Shown here: piece by piece, positions 18,999-26,896 of the stretch | How positions within the stretch are numbered: position 1 is the first letter of the stretch | How the letters are laid out: every line of letters starts with the position of its first letter | Assembly: GCF_027924605.1 (NCBI RefSeq) | Contig: NZ_AP027042.1 | Coordinates: forward strand, 1,155,524-1,219,523 | Reading direction: 5' to 3' | Source: Dyella sp. GSA-30 | GTDB lineage: Bacteria > Pseudomonadota > Gammaproteobacteria > Xanthomonadales > Rhodanobacteraceae | DNA length: 64,000 bases | Program-made: the position numbers and the translations under genes | The notes under the pieces: model-generated | The model's database searches: none | Told to the model about the DNA's origin: nothing | Seen by the model: the letters and a program-made list of their open reading frames with translations, nothing else

Positions 18999-19568
18999 AT
19001 GGAAAAGCTCGACCCCCGCACCACGGCCCTGGTGCTTATCGACCTGCAGTTGGGTATCGCCCCGTTTGCCGGCGGCCCATACACCTCGGCTGAAGTGTAC
19101 GAGCGCGCGGGCCGGCTTGCCGCTCGTTTTCGTGAACTGGGCTCGCCGGTGGCCCTGGTACGCGTCGGTTTCTCGCCTGACCATGCCGACGCGCTCAAAC
19201 CCCCGGTCGACGCGCCATCGCCGCCCCGCAAGCTGCCGGACAACTGGCTGGACTATGCCCCCGAGCTTCATGCCTGCGACTCGGATATCCACATCATCAA
19301 ACGGCAATGGGGTGCATTTTATGGCACCGAGCTGGAGTTGCAGATGCGTCGTCGCGGCATCCAGACGCTGGTGATGGGGGGTGTTTCGACGAACATCGGC
19401 GTCGAGTCGACGGCGCGGGTGGCGTTCGAGCTGGGCTTTTCGCAGGTGCTGGTGGAGGACGCGATGAGCTCTTCCGATGCGGATATGCATGCGTTTGCGG
19501 TGGGGAAGATTTTTCCGCGGTTGGGGAGGGTGCGTAGTACTGAGGAGGTCTTGGGGATGTTGGCGTGA
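18999..19568 (+). CDS. Isochorismatase-family protein lacking the catalytic cysteine
   Basis: A 189-residue cysteine-hydrolase-fold protein. The catalytic Asp is Asp15 (LVLIDLQLG) and the Lys is Lys101 (IIKRQWGAF). The usual nucleophile position in the cis-peptide block is Gly134 ([16 protein letters not shown]) instead of Cys. Loss of Cys to Gly is also seen in true isochorismatases such as EntB, so the protein may hydrolyse a vinyl ether or similar bond rather than an amide. The start at 18999 is chosen over an in-frame TTG at 18978 because GGAG lies 6 bases before it. Probably controlled by the divergent TetR regulator. Substrate unknown. Confidence 0.85.
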   Translation: MEKLDPRTTALVLIDLQLGIAPFAGGPYTSAEVYERAGRLAARFRELGSPVALVRVGFSPDHADALKPPVDAPSPPRKLPDNWLDYAPELHACDSDIHIIKRQWGAFYGTELELQMRRRGIQTLVMGGVSTNIGVESTARVAFELGFSQVLVEDAMSSSDADMHAFAVGKIFPRLGRVRSTEEVLGMLA

Positions 19569-19589
19569 GTGCTCAATGAGGACTTAAAG

Positions 19590-19650
19590 CCTCCCTCAAC
19601 CTAGCCCTCTCCCCCGGCGGAGCCAGGGGAGAGGGTTGGGGTGAGGGAGG
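19590..19650. repeat. Long GA/CT-rich inverted repeat
   Basis: CCTCCCTCAACC-T-AGCCCTCTCCCC and GGGGAGAGGGTTGGGGTGAGGGAGG form a stem of about 25 bases with few mismatches around a short loop. It lies between the convergent isochorismatase-like gene and thrC. This CCTCTCCCC/GGGGAGAGG type of extragenic repeat is common in xanthomonads; a shorter relative occurs at 59710-59738. It may act as a bidirectional transcript end, but has no T tract. Confidence 0.65.
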
Positions 19651-19691
19651 CGGGGCTCGCGGAGACATCGCCTACCAAGCAGATCTGCCCC

Positions 19692-21020
19692 TCAAGCCCG
19701 CGACAACTCCACCGTCTCCCGCAGCAACCACTCCTTCAGCGCGCCCTCGTCAGCCGCAATCGCCTCAGCGCTCGCCGACCGGTAAAGCATCGCCGCAAGC
19801 GGCCCCGGTACATCCGGCGAAAAACCAAGCAAGGGTTCCAGCACGGTTTCGAACTTGGCCGGGTGTGCGGTTGCCGTCACCACGCGTGGCAGGCCATCGT
19901 CGGGGAGGTTGTCCAGTACATGCATCGCCGTTGCGGTGTGCGGGCAGAACACGTTGTCGTGTGCCTTCGCATGGCGGGTGATGGTTTCGCGAATCGTCGC
20001 ATCGCTCACGCTGGAGGCAGTCAGCTGTCCGCGCAGTTCGTTGTCGTATGGGAACGTCCAGCGCAGGCGCTCGAAATTGCTGGGCGCGCCGACGTCCATC
20101 GCATTGGCCAGGGTGGCGATGGTGCGGTGGGCGGCATAGTCGGCACCGGCGAAATAGTCGGGCAACGTGGTGTTGGCGTTGCAAGCTAAATGAATCGAGC
20201 CGATCGGCAAACCCATCTCGCGCGCCCACACACAGGCCAGCGCATTACCGAGATTCCCGGTCGGAACGATGAAATTGGCCTCGGTCCCGTGCGTGCGCCA
20301 GATAGCCAGCGATGCTTGCGCGTAGTAGCTCATCTGCGGCAACAGGCGGCCCAGACTGATGCTGTTGGCGGACGATAGCGGCCGCTGCGCCTGCAGTTCG
20401 GCGTCGCCGAGCATGGCCTTGGCCATGCGTTGGCAGTCGTCGAACGTGCCGTCGACCCGCAGTGCCTGTACGTTGTCGCCAAAGCAGCCGAGCTGGTGAG
20501 CCTGACGCGGCGAGACGCGTCCGTCCGGGTAGAGGATCACCACCTGGATACCGGGCTGCTGATGCAGCGCGGCAGCGACTGCGGCACCGGTGTCGCCGGA
20601 CGTGGCGACCAGAATGGTCAGCAGCGGTTGCGCACTGTCGCCACGCAACTGACGTGCGAGGCAGGCGGCGAGAAAACGCGCACCGACATCCTTGAACGCC
20701 GCGGTGGGGCCATGAAACAGCTCCAGCACATAGGCGTTTGTGCGTTGCGCGAGCGGCTTCAGCGGCGTATCGAAGCTCAAGGATTCCGTGCAGATATCCG
20801 GCAACGCGCCCGCCAGCGTGCTGCCGGCAAAGAACGGTTGCAGCAGCACCGTCGCGACTTCGGCCAACGTGCTGGCATCGGCGAATGCGTCGATGCTCAA
20901 GCGCGGCAAGGCTTCGGGTACGTAAAGGCCGCCATCCGGGGCGAGGCCCGCGCTGATCGCCTGTTCAAGCGTTGCCGAGCCGGCGCCGCGCGTGCTGTGA
21001 AAGAGCAATGGTTCGCTCAT
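19692..21020 (-). CDS. thrC: Threonine synthase
   Basis: PLP enzyme converting O-phosphohomoserine to threonine. The Schiff-base lysine is Lys110 in [17 protein letters not shown], and the phosphate-binding block [16 protein letters not shown] follows. The N-terminal [30 protein letters not shown] is typical of this threonine synthase class. It has 442 residues. It is the last gene of the thr operon, overlapping thrB by four bases (21017-21020). Confidence 0.96.
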   Translation of the reverse strand: MSEPLLFHSTRGAGSATLEQAISAGLAPDGGLYVPEALPRLSIDAFADASTLAEVATVLLQPFFAGSTLAGALPDICTESLSFDTPLKPLAQRTNAYVLELFHGPTAAFKDVGARFLAACLARQLRGDSAQPLLTILVATSGDTGAAVAAALHQQPGIQVVILYPDGRVSPRQAHQLGCFGDNVQALRVDGTFDDCQRMAKAMLGDAELQAQRPLSSANSISLGRLLPQMSYYAQASLAIWRTHGTEANFIVPTGNLGNALACVWAREMGLPIGSIHLACNANTTLPDYFAGADYAAHRTIATLANAMDVGAPSNFERLRWTFPYDNELRGQLTASSVSDATIRETITRHAKAHDNVFCPHTATAMHVLDNLPDDGLPRVVTATAHPAKFETVLEPLLGFSPDVPGPLAAMLYRSASAEAIAADEGALKEWLLRETVELSRA

Positions 21021-21997
21021 GCGTCCCTACCTTCCTCCAGAAGATGCGCCGCCGGTCCGTCGATGGGCGACACGAATGAGTCACTTTGCAAACCCGCCGC
21101 AGCAAAAGCGGCAGACATCGCCACCGCAGCTGCCTGGGCATCGCCGCGGTTTTCGTACCAGCCGAACACGCTCGGGCCTGCGCCGGAAATGCTCGCACCC
21201 ATGGCGTGATGATCGAGTGCTGCCTGCTTCACCTTGGTGAACTGGGGCACGAGTGACGCGCGCCGTGGCTCGACCAGGACGTCTTTCAGGCCATCGCGCA
21301 CCAGGGCCGCCTCGCCGCGATAGCAGCCGGCCAGGACCAGGGCCAGGTTGGCGCTCTGCGCGACAAACTCCGAGAGTGCGTAGTCGCCCGCCAAGGCCGC
21401 ACGTGCCTTGCGTGTTTCCAGCACGACGTGCGGATGCACCAGCGCGCAATACCAATCGGCCGGTACCGGGATGCGCACCATCCGGTCGCGCGTGGCAAGG
21501 ACCAGGCCACCAAGCAGCATGCCGCCGATGTTGTCGCCGTGCCGGCCGCCGCTGGCGACCGCTTCGCCTTCCAGTGCGAAACCGTACAGCGCTTCGCGTG
21601 GCAACGGGCGGTCGAGCAGGGCATTGGCGGCGATCAGTGCGGCGACGCAGGAAGACGCCGAGCCGCCCATGCCCGAACCCAGAGCGATGCCTTTATGCAG
21701 CACCAGCTCGAAGCCGTGCGCCAGGCCGAGCGCCTTGCGCAGGGCGAGCAAGGCCGCGCCGGCGGTGTTCGCGCGCGCTTCGGTCGGTAGCGGATGGGCG
21801 GCGCCATGGATGGCGGTAATGCGCACCTCCGGCTCGGCGATGCGCCGGACTTCGGCACGGTCTCCGGCACCTGCCAGGCTGTGTCCGAGAATGTCGAAAC
21901 CGACGCCGATATTGCCGACGCTGGCATAGGCAATGGCTTGAGCTGCTTGCATGGCTGACGTTGCGCGCCTTGGAGAGAGCTCCAATTGTGCATTCAT
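21017..21997 (-). CDS. thrB: Homoserine kinase
   Basis: GHMP-family kinase phosphorylating homoserine. The ATP loop is [10 protein letters not shown] at residues 107-116, and [14 protein letters not shown] lies near the start. It has 326 residues, against 310-320 in most relatives; the first about 20 residues precede the conserved core ([11 protein letters not shown]), so a start at the internal Met16 is possible, although ATG 21997 makes the ATGA overlap with the upstream gene and is preferred. Confidence 0.95.
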   Translation of the reverse strand: MNAQLELSPRRATSAMQAAQAIAYASVGNIGVGFDILGHSLAGAGDRAEVRRIAEPEVRITAIHGAAHPLPTEARANTAGAALLALRKALGLAHGFELVLHKGIALGSGMGGSASSCVAALIAANALLDRPLPREALYGFALEGEAVASGGRHGDNIGGMLLGGLVLATRDRMVRIPVPADWYCALVHPHVVLETRKARAALAGDYALSEFVAQSANLALVLAGCYRGEAALVRDGLKDVLVEPRRASLVPQFTKVKQAALDHHAMGASISGAGPSVFGWYENRGDAQAAAVAMSAAFAAAGLQSDSFVSPIDGPAAHLLEEGRDA

Positions 21998-23145
21998 GGC
22001 CTGAACTCCAGCGTGTCGGCGATGCGCAACAGGTCGGAAAAGATGCCCGCAGCGGTCACTTCAGGCCCGGCGCCGGGCCCCTGCACCAGCATGGGATTGT
22101 CGTGATAGCGCTGCGTGGTGAACTGCACGACATTGTCGGTCAGGCGCGAATGCGCGAAAGGATGCGCAGCCGGCAGCACGCAAAGCGAGACCTTGGCCTT
22201 GCCGTGCGCATCGAGACTGGCGACATGCCTCAATACGCCGCCATGCGCGCGGGCGTTGGCTAATTGCGCGGCCATCGGGGCGTCGAGCTCGCTCATGCGC
22301 TCCATAAAGTCGTCCAGCGACAGGTCGGCCAGCGCGGCGGGAACCAGACTTTGCACGTCGATATCTTCCAATGAAAGCTGCCAGCCTGCTTCGCGCGCCA
22401 GGATCACCAGCTTGCGGGCAACGTCACGGCCGGAGAGGTCGTCACGCGGATCGGGCTCGGTATAGCCCAGCGCGTGGGCTTCGTGCACGAGGGCGGAAAA
22501 GGGGCGACTGCCGTCGTATTGATTGCACAGCCAGGCCAGGGTTCCGGAAAACATGCCGTCGACGGCGAGCAGCCGGTCGCCGGTGTCGAGCAGATCGCGC
22601 AGGGTCTGTACGACCGGCAGGCCCGCACACACGGTGGCTTCGTAGCGGAAGCGGGAGCCGGAAAGGCAGGCGTTGCGGATGGCCTGCCAGCGATCCAGCG
22701 GGCCGCTGCCGGCCAGCTTGTTCGGCGTGACCACGTGCACGCCCGAAGCCAGCCAGCCGGCATAGTGCGCGGCGACATGGTCGTTGGCGCTGCAGTCGAT
22801 CAGCAGTGCGTGGCGGCCGTCCATGCCGCGTACGTGTTCGGCGAAAGCATGCAAGTCGGCCGGTCGCCAGGTCTGCGCGCCATCGTGCCGGGCATTGAGA
22901 TCCGGGTCGTCGCTATCGAGCCACATGCGCTTGCTGGCGGCGACGCCACAGAGCTTGAGGTCCAGTCCCATGCCGGAGAGGCGCGGCTGCGCGGTGCGCA
23001 GTTGAGTGAGCAGGGCGCTGCCGACGCGGCCGGGGCCGATCAGGCCCACGGCCAGCACGCGGCGACGGGCGGATATCGCCGGCAGCGCTGCGCCATGTGG
23101 CGGAAGCAAGGGTTCTTTAGCGGGTTGTGAAATACACACGTTCAC
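21994..23145 (-). CDS. Homoserine dehydrogenase (ThrA C-terminal type, no aspartokinase domain)
   Basis: Reduces aspartate semialdehyde to homoserine. The sequence follows the dehydrogenase half of enterobacterial ThrA/MetL: NAD-binding [14 protein letters not shown] near residue 33, [25 protein letters not shown], and the catalytic block [26 protein letters not shown]. It is only 383 residues, with no aspartokinase domain and no room for one upstream, where the attenuator lies. The start codon is GTG at 23145, preceded by AAGGAGG with 5-base spacing. It is the first gene of the operon, coupled to thrB by ATGA. The aspartokinase must be encoded elsewhere. Confidence 0.93.
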   Translation of the reverse strand: MNVCISQPAKEPLLPPHGAALPAISARRRVLAVGLIGPGRVGSALLTQLRTAQPRLSGMGLDLKLCGVAASKRMWLDSDDPDLNARHDGAQTWRPADLHAFAEHVRGMDGRHALLIDCSANDHVAAHYAGWLASGVHVVTPNKLAGSGPLDRWQAIRNACLSGSRFRYEATVCAGLPVVQTLRDLLDTGDRLLAVDGMFSGTLAWLCNQYDGSRPFSALVHEAHALGYTEPDPRDDLSGRDVARKLVILAREAGWQLSLEDIDVQSLVPAALADLSLDDFMERMSELDAPMAAQLANARAHGGVLRHVASLDAHGKAKVSLCVLPAAHPFAHSRLTDNVVQFTTQRYHDNPMLVQGPGAGPEVTAAGIFSDLLRIADTLEFRP

Positions 23146-23207
23146 GATGACCTCCTTGAGATTAGGGGGCCCCGTCTTCAGTGTGTAGGCGGTTCGGAGT
23201 ATGCCGG

Positions 23208-23228
23208 CCCGCCTCTTGTGAGGGCGGG
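23208..23228 (-). terminator. Attenuator hairpin of the thr operon
   Basis: Minus-strand RNA folds CCCGCC-C-TC, loop ACAA, GAGGCGGG with one bulged C, between the leader peptide and the homoserine dehydrogenase gene. There is no T tract after it, so it is not a canonical intrinsic terminator; it might act with Rho or by RNA-polymerase pausing. Its 5' arm CCGCCC (23227 to 23222) is complementary to GGGCGG (23269 to 23264) inside the leader ORF, and its 3' arm AGGCGG can pair with a CCGCCT further down (23192 to 23187), giving alternative folds. Confidence 0.6.
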
Positions 23229-23245
23229 ACCGTTGCGGTATTGCT

Positions 23246-23377
23246 TTACTCGCGCACGGACATCCGCCCAGACCTGGTTCCGGTAGTGGTAATAGTGGTC
23301 GTGGAGGCGGACGGCATGACGGTCCCGGCGGTTGCCAGGGCGATGGGCATGCAAGATGGCAGGCTGATCGGCGTCAT
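23246..23377 (-). CDS. thrL: thr operon leader peptide
   Basis: A 43-codon ORF from ATG 23377 to TAA (23248-23246). It contains STTTITTTGTRSG, i.e. a run TTTITTT of threonine and isoleucine codons, as in the enterobacterial ThrL. It precedes a homoserine dehydrogenase-thrB-thrC operon, so ribosome stalling for lack of Thr-tRNA or Ile-tRNA should favour the antiterminator. There is no Shine-Dalgarno sequence, and the predicted transcription start falls on the ATG. The codon run is a direct observation; the regulatory role follows from established attenuation logic. Confidence 0.87.
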   Translation of the reverse strand: MTPISLPSCMPIALATAGTVMPSASTTTITTTGTRSGRMSVRE

Positions 23378-23384
23378 GGTGTCG

Positions 23385-23414
23385 ACATTAGGTGCGATGC
23401 TGCGGTGCAGTCAA
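23385..23414 (-). promoter_or_regulatory. Promoter of the thr operon
   Basis: Minus strand: -35 TTGACT (23414-23409), 18-base spacer, -10 TAATGT (23390-23385). The leader-peptide ATG starts 7 bases after the -10, so the mRNA should be leaderless. The layout, including the CTGTTGAC preceding context and GTCGAC after the -10, matches the ilv-leu promoter. Confidence 0.75.
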
Positions 23415-23441
23415 CAGGTTCATTTGCAACCTTTTCCATGT

Positions 23442-23455
23442 TTGTCGGTCGACAA
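23442..23455. promoter_or_regulatory. Palindrome upstream of the H-NS-like gene
   Basis: TTGTCGGTCGACAA has perfect 6-base arms around GT. It lies in the divergent gap between the thr promoter (23414) and the H-NS-like gene (23580), followed by an AT-rich stretch ATATATAT. It could be a regulator site for either gene; no binding protein can be named. Confidence 0.4.
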
Positions 23456-23579
23456 ATACGTCATATATATGTCGAGTGCGTCTAAACTGACACATTAGTT
23501 GCCATCTCGCCCTGGTTTTACCCCCTGTCTTTTGGCAACCTCAATCACGCAATTCTTTTAAAACACCATAGGAACATCC

Positions 23580-23993
23580 ATGGCTATTGATCTGAAGTCC
23601 CTTTCGCCCTCCCAGCTCCAGTCTCTTATCGCCAATGCGGAATCGCAAATGCACGAGGCCCGGGCCAACCATATTCAGGACGTCCGGAAGAAGATCGACG
23701 CGCTCTTGGGCAATAGCGGGCTGACCCTCGCTGACGTTTACCCCACCCGTGGACGTGCCGGAAAGGGCACGGGCAAGCGTTCGGCGGTGGCGCCGAAGTA
23801 CCGCAATCCGGAAAACCCGGCCGAAACCTGGTCCGGTCGCGGCCGCCAGCCGCTGTGGCTGGCCCACGCCCTGAAGCGTCGCGGCAGTAGTATCGAAAAC
23901 TTCCTGATCGAAGGCGCCACCAAGGCAAAAGCGCCGGCCAAGAAGACGACTCGGGTCGCGAAAAAAGCCACCCGCAAGAAAGCCCGTCGTTAA
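23580..23993 (+). CDS. H-NS-family nucleoid protein with a basic tail
   Basis: A 137-residue DNA-binding protein. The N-terminal half (residues 1-45) is a helical oligomerisation region. Residues about 70-100 contain the H-NS DNA-binding motif (KYRNPENPAETWSGRGRQPLWL). The last 30 residues form a Lys/Arg/Ala tail (KAKAPAKKTTRVAKKATRKKARR) resembling histone-like tails found in xanthomonad and Burkholderia relatives. It probably compacts DNA and silences AT-rich genes. A clear terminator follows. Confidence 0.92.
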   Translation: MAIDLKSLSPSQLQSLIANAESQMHEARANHIQDVRKKIDALLGNSGLTLADVYPTRGRAGKGTGKRSAVAPKYRNPENPAETWSGRGRQPLWLAHALKRRGSSIENFLIEGATKAKAPAKKTTRVAKKATRKKARR

Positions 23994-24023
23994 CCGCTAT
24001 CGGCTTTTAAGTGTGATTCGACC

Positions 24024-24053
24024 AAAGCCTCGTGGGTTAACCACGAGGCTTTT
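24024..24053. terminator. Bidirectional terminator after the H-NS-like gene
   Basis: AAAGCCTCGTGG-GTTAA-CCACGAGGCTTTT forms a perfect 12-base stem with a 5-base loop, followed on the plus strand by TTTGTTT. It is 30 bases beyond the H-NS-like stop codon. It also sits 2 bases past the end of the EAL gene on the other strand, for which the tail is weaker (only TTT). Confidence 0.9.
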
Positions 24054-24055
24054 GT

Positions 24056-26296
24056 TTAGATGATCGCCGCTTCGTTGACACGCTTGATGGCTTCGTCGAT
24101 GGGCAGCGGCGTTGCAAAGAAAAACCCCTGCGCCCAATCCACATTCAAGGCGCGCAACGCCTGCGCGGTGTCGGCATCGGCGACGTGTTCGGCAACGGTT
24201 TGTGCCTTCAGTTCCTGCGCGATCATGACGGTGGCGCGTACGACCGCCAGATCATAGGCCGAGCGCGTCATGTCGCGCACGAAACTGCCGTCGATCTTGA
24301 TAACGTCGGCGGGGATTTGTTTAAGGCGTTCGAACGATTGAAAGCCGACGCCGAAATCGTCGATACCGATATGGCATCCGCGCTCGCGCAATTGCTCAAA
24401 GAGCGTCAACGATTCGGCTTGATAAGCAATCGCGGCGGTTTCCGTGACTTCAAAACACAACCGATCGGCCGGCAGTATGAAGGTATCGAGTTGAGCAAAC
24501 AGCTCGCGGGCAAAGCCTCGCGAAGCAAGCGACTGTCCAGCCAGATTGATGCAGAAACGGCCGATGCCGGGCATCAGCGCTTCATGTTCGTGCAGCCAGC
24601 GATTGAGCTGGCGGACCATGGCAAGGTCCAGCTCCGCCATGCGCCGGTCGGCTTGTAGCTGTTCGACGAACAGGTGCGGCATGATGATGCGCCCATCGCG
24701 GTCGCGCAGGCGACAGAGCAATTCGCCGTTGATGTTGGCGCTGGCAGCGGCTTCCGATAGCGGCACGAACGGTTGCAGATACAGTTCCACTTCCATCGCG
24801 CGAATCCGCGACAGCACGGTGGTCGATAGCTCCAGGCCGCGTTTGTGCTGCTCGCGCGGGTCGGCGTGTGACGCGGCGAGGGTCAGCTGCACCTGGGATT
24901 CTCCGCGTGTGCGCGCTTCGATAGCGGCATCGGAGGCGAGGGTAATGCGGGTGTCGAGCGTGGCGTGCGCCAGCGCCGGTTCGGTCACGCCCAGGTAGGG
25001 CAATACATGAAAGCGCCGCTCCTGCCACACGAATTCCTGCTGTTGCAAACGGTGCAATACGTTTTCCCAGGACATGTCGCCATCGCGCAGCAAGACGACA
25101 AACTGGCCGGTGCCAATATGAAAGACCTCGGCGATGTCCTCCAGTTGCGCGGCAACCCAACTGCTCATCGCCGCCTGCGCCTGCAGGCCGAAACTGGCGG
25201 AAACTTTTTCGGCGCGGTCCAGTATCAGAAAGCCCAGCGGGAGATCGGTGCGGTGTCCATATCGCTGACGCAGCGCGGAGAGATTGGGCAGGCCACTCAA
25301 GGGCTCGATCAGGCTGGCCTGCTGATACTGTGCCAGGGCGCTGTCGCGCTCGCGGCTATAGAGATAGAGCAGCAGCACCATCAGTTCCAGTGTCATGCAT
25401 TCCAGCGCGATGCGCGCCAGGTCGAGCATGTCGGGCAACTCGCTGGAGCGATCGACGTACCGCGACAACGCGGTGGCAAAACTGAACTCCACCAGCACCA
25501 GCAGGGTCATGCTCCAGCGCAGCGGCAGCTTGAACGACGCCCATACCACCAGCACCGCAATCAGCAACCGATTTTGCAGCAGCACGTCGAGAATGTTTTC
25601 TATATCGAACTGTTGCCGGCTGGCGAGCTTCAACAGCAGTGCGGGCAGCAGCACGCCGAACAGCACCGGTTGCCAGGGCAGGGAGCGCTGCCACCAGGGC
25701 CGGATAGCGTGCGTGGGGTTTTCGGTCTCCAGGACCAGGATCGGCAATGCCAGGATCAGCGTGCCGAAGAACTTGGCGAAAAATACCTGCACCGTATCGC
25801 TGGCGACTGCGGCCCAGTCAGGTGCCTGCAGCGGCGATACCAGCATCAGGTTGCCCAGCGCGTAGAAACCAGGCAACACCAGCAACGCAGCGAACAGAAA
25901 CCGTGGAATGTGCCGCGCACTGAAGACGGCGTCGCTGGCATGGCCCCGGTAGACGAAGCCACGCATCCACAGCATCAGCCAGTACACGCCAAGGGCCAGG
26001 AGCAGGCCCATCAGACCGGGCACCAGCGGCGCATGCTCGGTATGGAACATGCGAAAAAGCCAACACACGGTAATCGTGAGCAGGCACATGCGTAGCGCCG
26101 AACGTTCGCGATAGGCCAATGCGGACACGACCAGCGCGCCGGTGGCAAGGTGCGCCAGGGAAGCCATGCCACGTACGCCGAAGAAGTCGGCGCGGTAGCT
26201 CATGTTGATGCTGAAGAGCAAAGCCGTGGCAAGAACGAGCAGCACCGCACGCAGCCAGTAGCCGCCGGTATAGAACCTGTGCGATGCATGTGCCAT
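24056..26296 (-). CDS. Membrane EAL-domain protein (probable c-di-GMP phosphodiesterase)
   Basis: About 747 residues: eight or more hydrophobic segments in the first 310, then a degenerate GGDEF-like domain (SGLPNLSALRQRYG; no GGDEF signature), then an EAL domain (about 500-745). EAL-type residues are largely kept: GELLCRLRD (Glu of the EAL position, though not literally EAL), FCINLAG, FEVTET, IDDFGVGFQSF, DVIKIDGSF, VAEHVADAD and AQGFFFATP. It therefore probably hydrolyses c-di-GMP. The first ATG is at 26317 but its ribosome site GGGGGAG lies after it, so the ATG at 26296 is preferred. It lies on the same strand, 153 bases after pgaD, suggesting control of the PgaCD synthase. Confidence 0.85.
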   Translation of the reverse strand: MAHASHRFYTGGYWLRAVLLVLATALLFSINMSYRADFFGVRGMASLAHLATGALVVSALAYRERSALRMCLLTITVCWLFRMFHTEHAPLVPGLMGLLLALGVYWLMLWMRGFVYRGHASDAVFSARHIPRFLFAALLVLPGFYALGNLMLVSPLQAPDWAAVASDTVQVFFAKFFGTLILALPILVLETENPTHAIRPWWQRSLPWQPVLFGVLLPALLLKLASRQQFDIENILDVLLQNRLLIAVLVVWASFKLPLRWSMTLLVLVEFSFATALSRYVDRSSELPDMLDLARIALECMTLELMVLLLYLYSRERDSALAQYQQASLIEPLSGLPNLSALRQRYGHRTDLPLGFLILDRAEKVSASFGLQAQAAMSSWVAAQLEDIAEVFHIGTGQFVVLLRDGDMSWENVLHRLQQQEFVWQERRFHVLPYLGVTEPALAHATLDTRITLASDAAIEARTRGESQVQLTLAASHADPREQHKRGLELSTTVLSRIRAMEVELYLQPFVPLSEAAASANINGELLCRLRDRDGRIIMPHLFVEQLQADRRMAELDLAMVRQLNRWLHEHEALMPGIGRFCINLAGQSLASRGFARELFAQLDTFILPADRLCFEVTETAAIAYQAESLTLFEQLRERGCHIGIDDFGVGFQSFERLKQIPADVIKIDGSFVRDMTRSAYDLAVVRATVMIAQELKAQTVAEHVADADTAQALRALNVDWAQGFFFATPLPIDEAIKRVNEAAII

Positions 26297-26449
26297 CGAA
26301 AACTTTGTCTCCCCCATTCAGCAAGCGACGTCTTGTCGGCCTGCTGCCACTGTGCCCGGTATAGATACCACACTCATCGGTTAGACCAAGACACGGATGC
26401 CCTGGCACCGGGCCACCGGGCCGCAAGAACTTGTCATCCGTGGCGAGCG

Positions 26450-26896
26450 TCACTCTTCTCGCAGTACCTCCACACGGACAGGTACCGCCGATTCGTCCAG
26501 TAAAACCCGAATAATGCGATGCCTTCGCAGGCGCTCGCCGAGCACATGATCGGCGCCCAGGCGTTCGTCGACCGTGCTTTCCAGGACATCGCGCCGACGT
26601 CGCCGACGGTCGGCGTCGGCGAATCGAAAGCGGTTGTATTCGGCCCAACCAATCAATACGAGAGCGCAGAGCAGCGCGATGACGGGCAACGCCAGGACGA
26701 TGAAGGGGTCGAGGGCATGCTCGTCTACATAAAGTCGCTGGTAGGCCGTCCGGATGCCCAGGAACCATGCGAAAAGAGTCAGCAAGGGCACCCACAAGCA
26801 GGCATAGAGCAACCAGGCAGCCGTGGCTATCGCCCCCCAGAGGGTGCGACGCAAGCGGGTCAGGCGGTCGGGTCGATCGATCAGCGGAGGGTTCAT
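26450..26896 (-). CDS. pgaD: Poly-N-acetylglucosamine synthase accessory subunit PgaD
   Basis: A 148-residue protein with two membrane segments (about 20-45 and 68-88) and an Arg-rich cytoplasmic segment RRRRRRDVLES, the layout of PgaD/HmsS. In E. coli, PgaD forms with PgaC the c-di-GMP-dependent PNAG synthase. Similarity is weak, as usual for PgaD, so the call relies on topology and on the ATGA overlap with pgaC (26893-26896). Confidence 0.82.
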   Translation of the reverse strand: MNPPLIDRPDRLTRLRRTLWGAIATAAWLLYACLWVPLLTLFAWFLGIRTAYQRLYVDEHALDPFIVLALPVIALLCALVLIGWAEYNRFRFADADRRRRRRDVLESTVDERLGADHVLGERLRRHRIIRVLLDESAVPVRVEVLREE

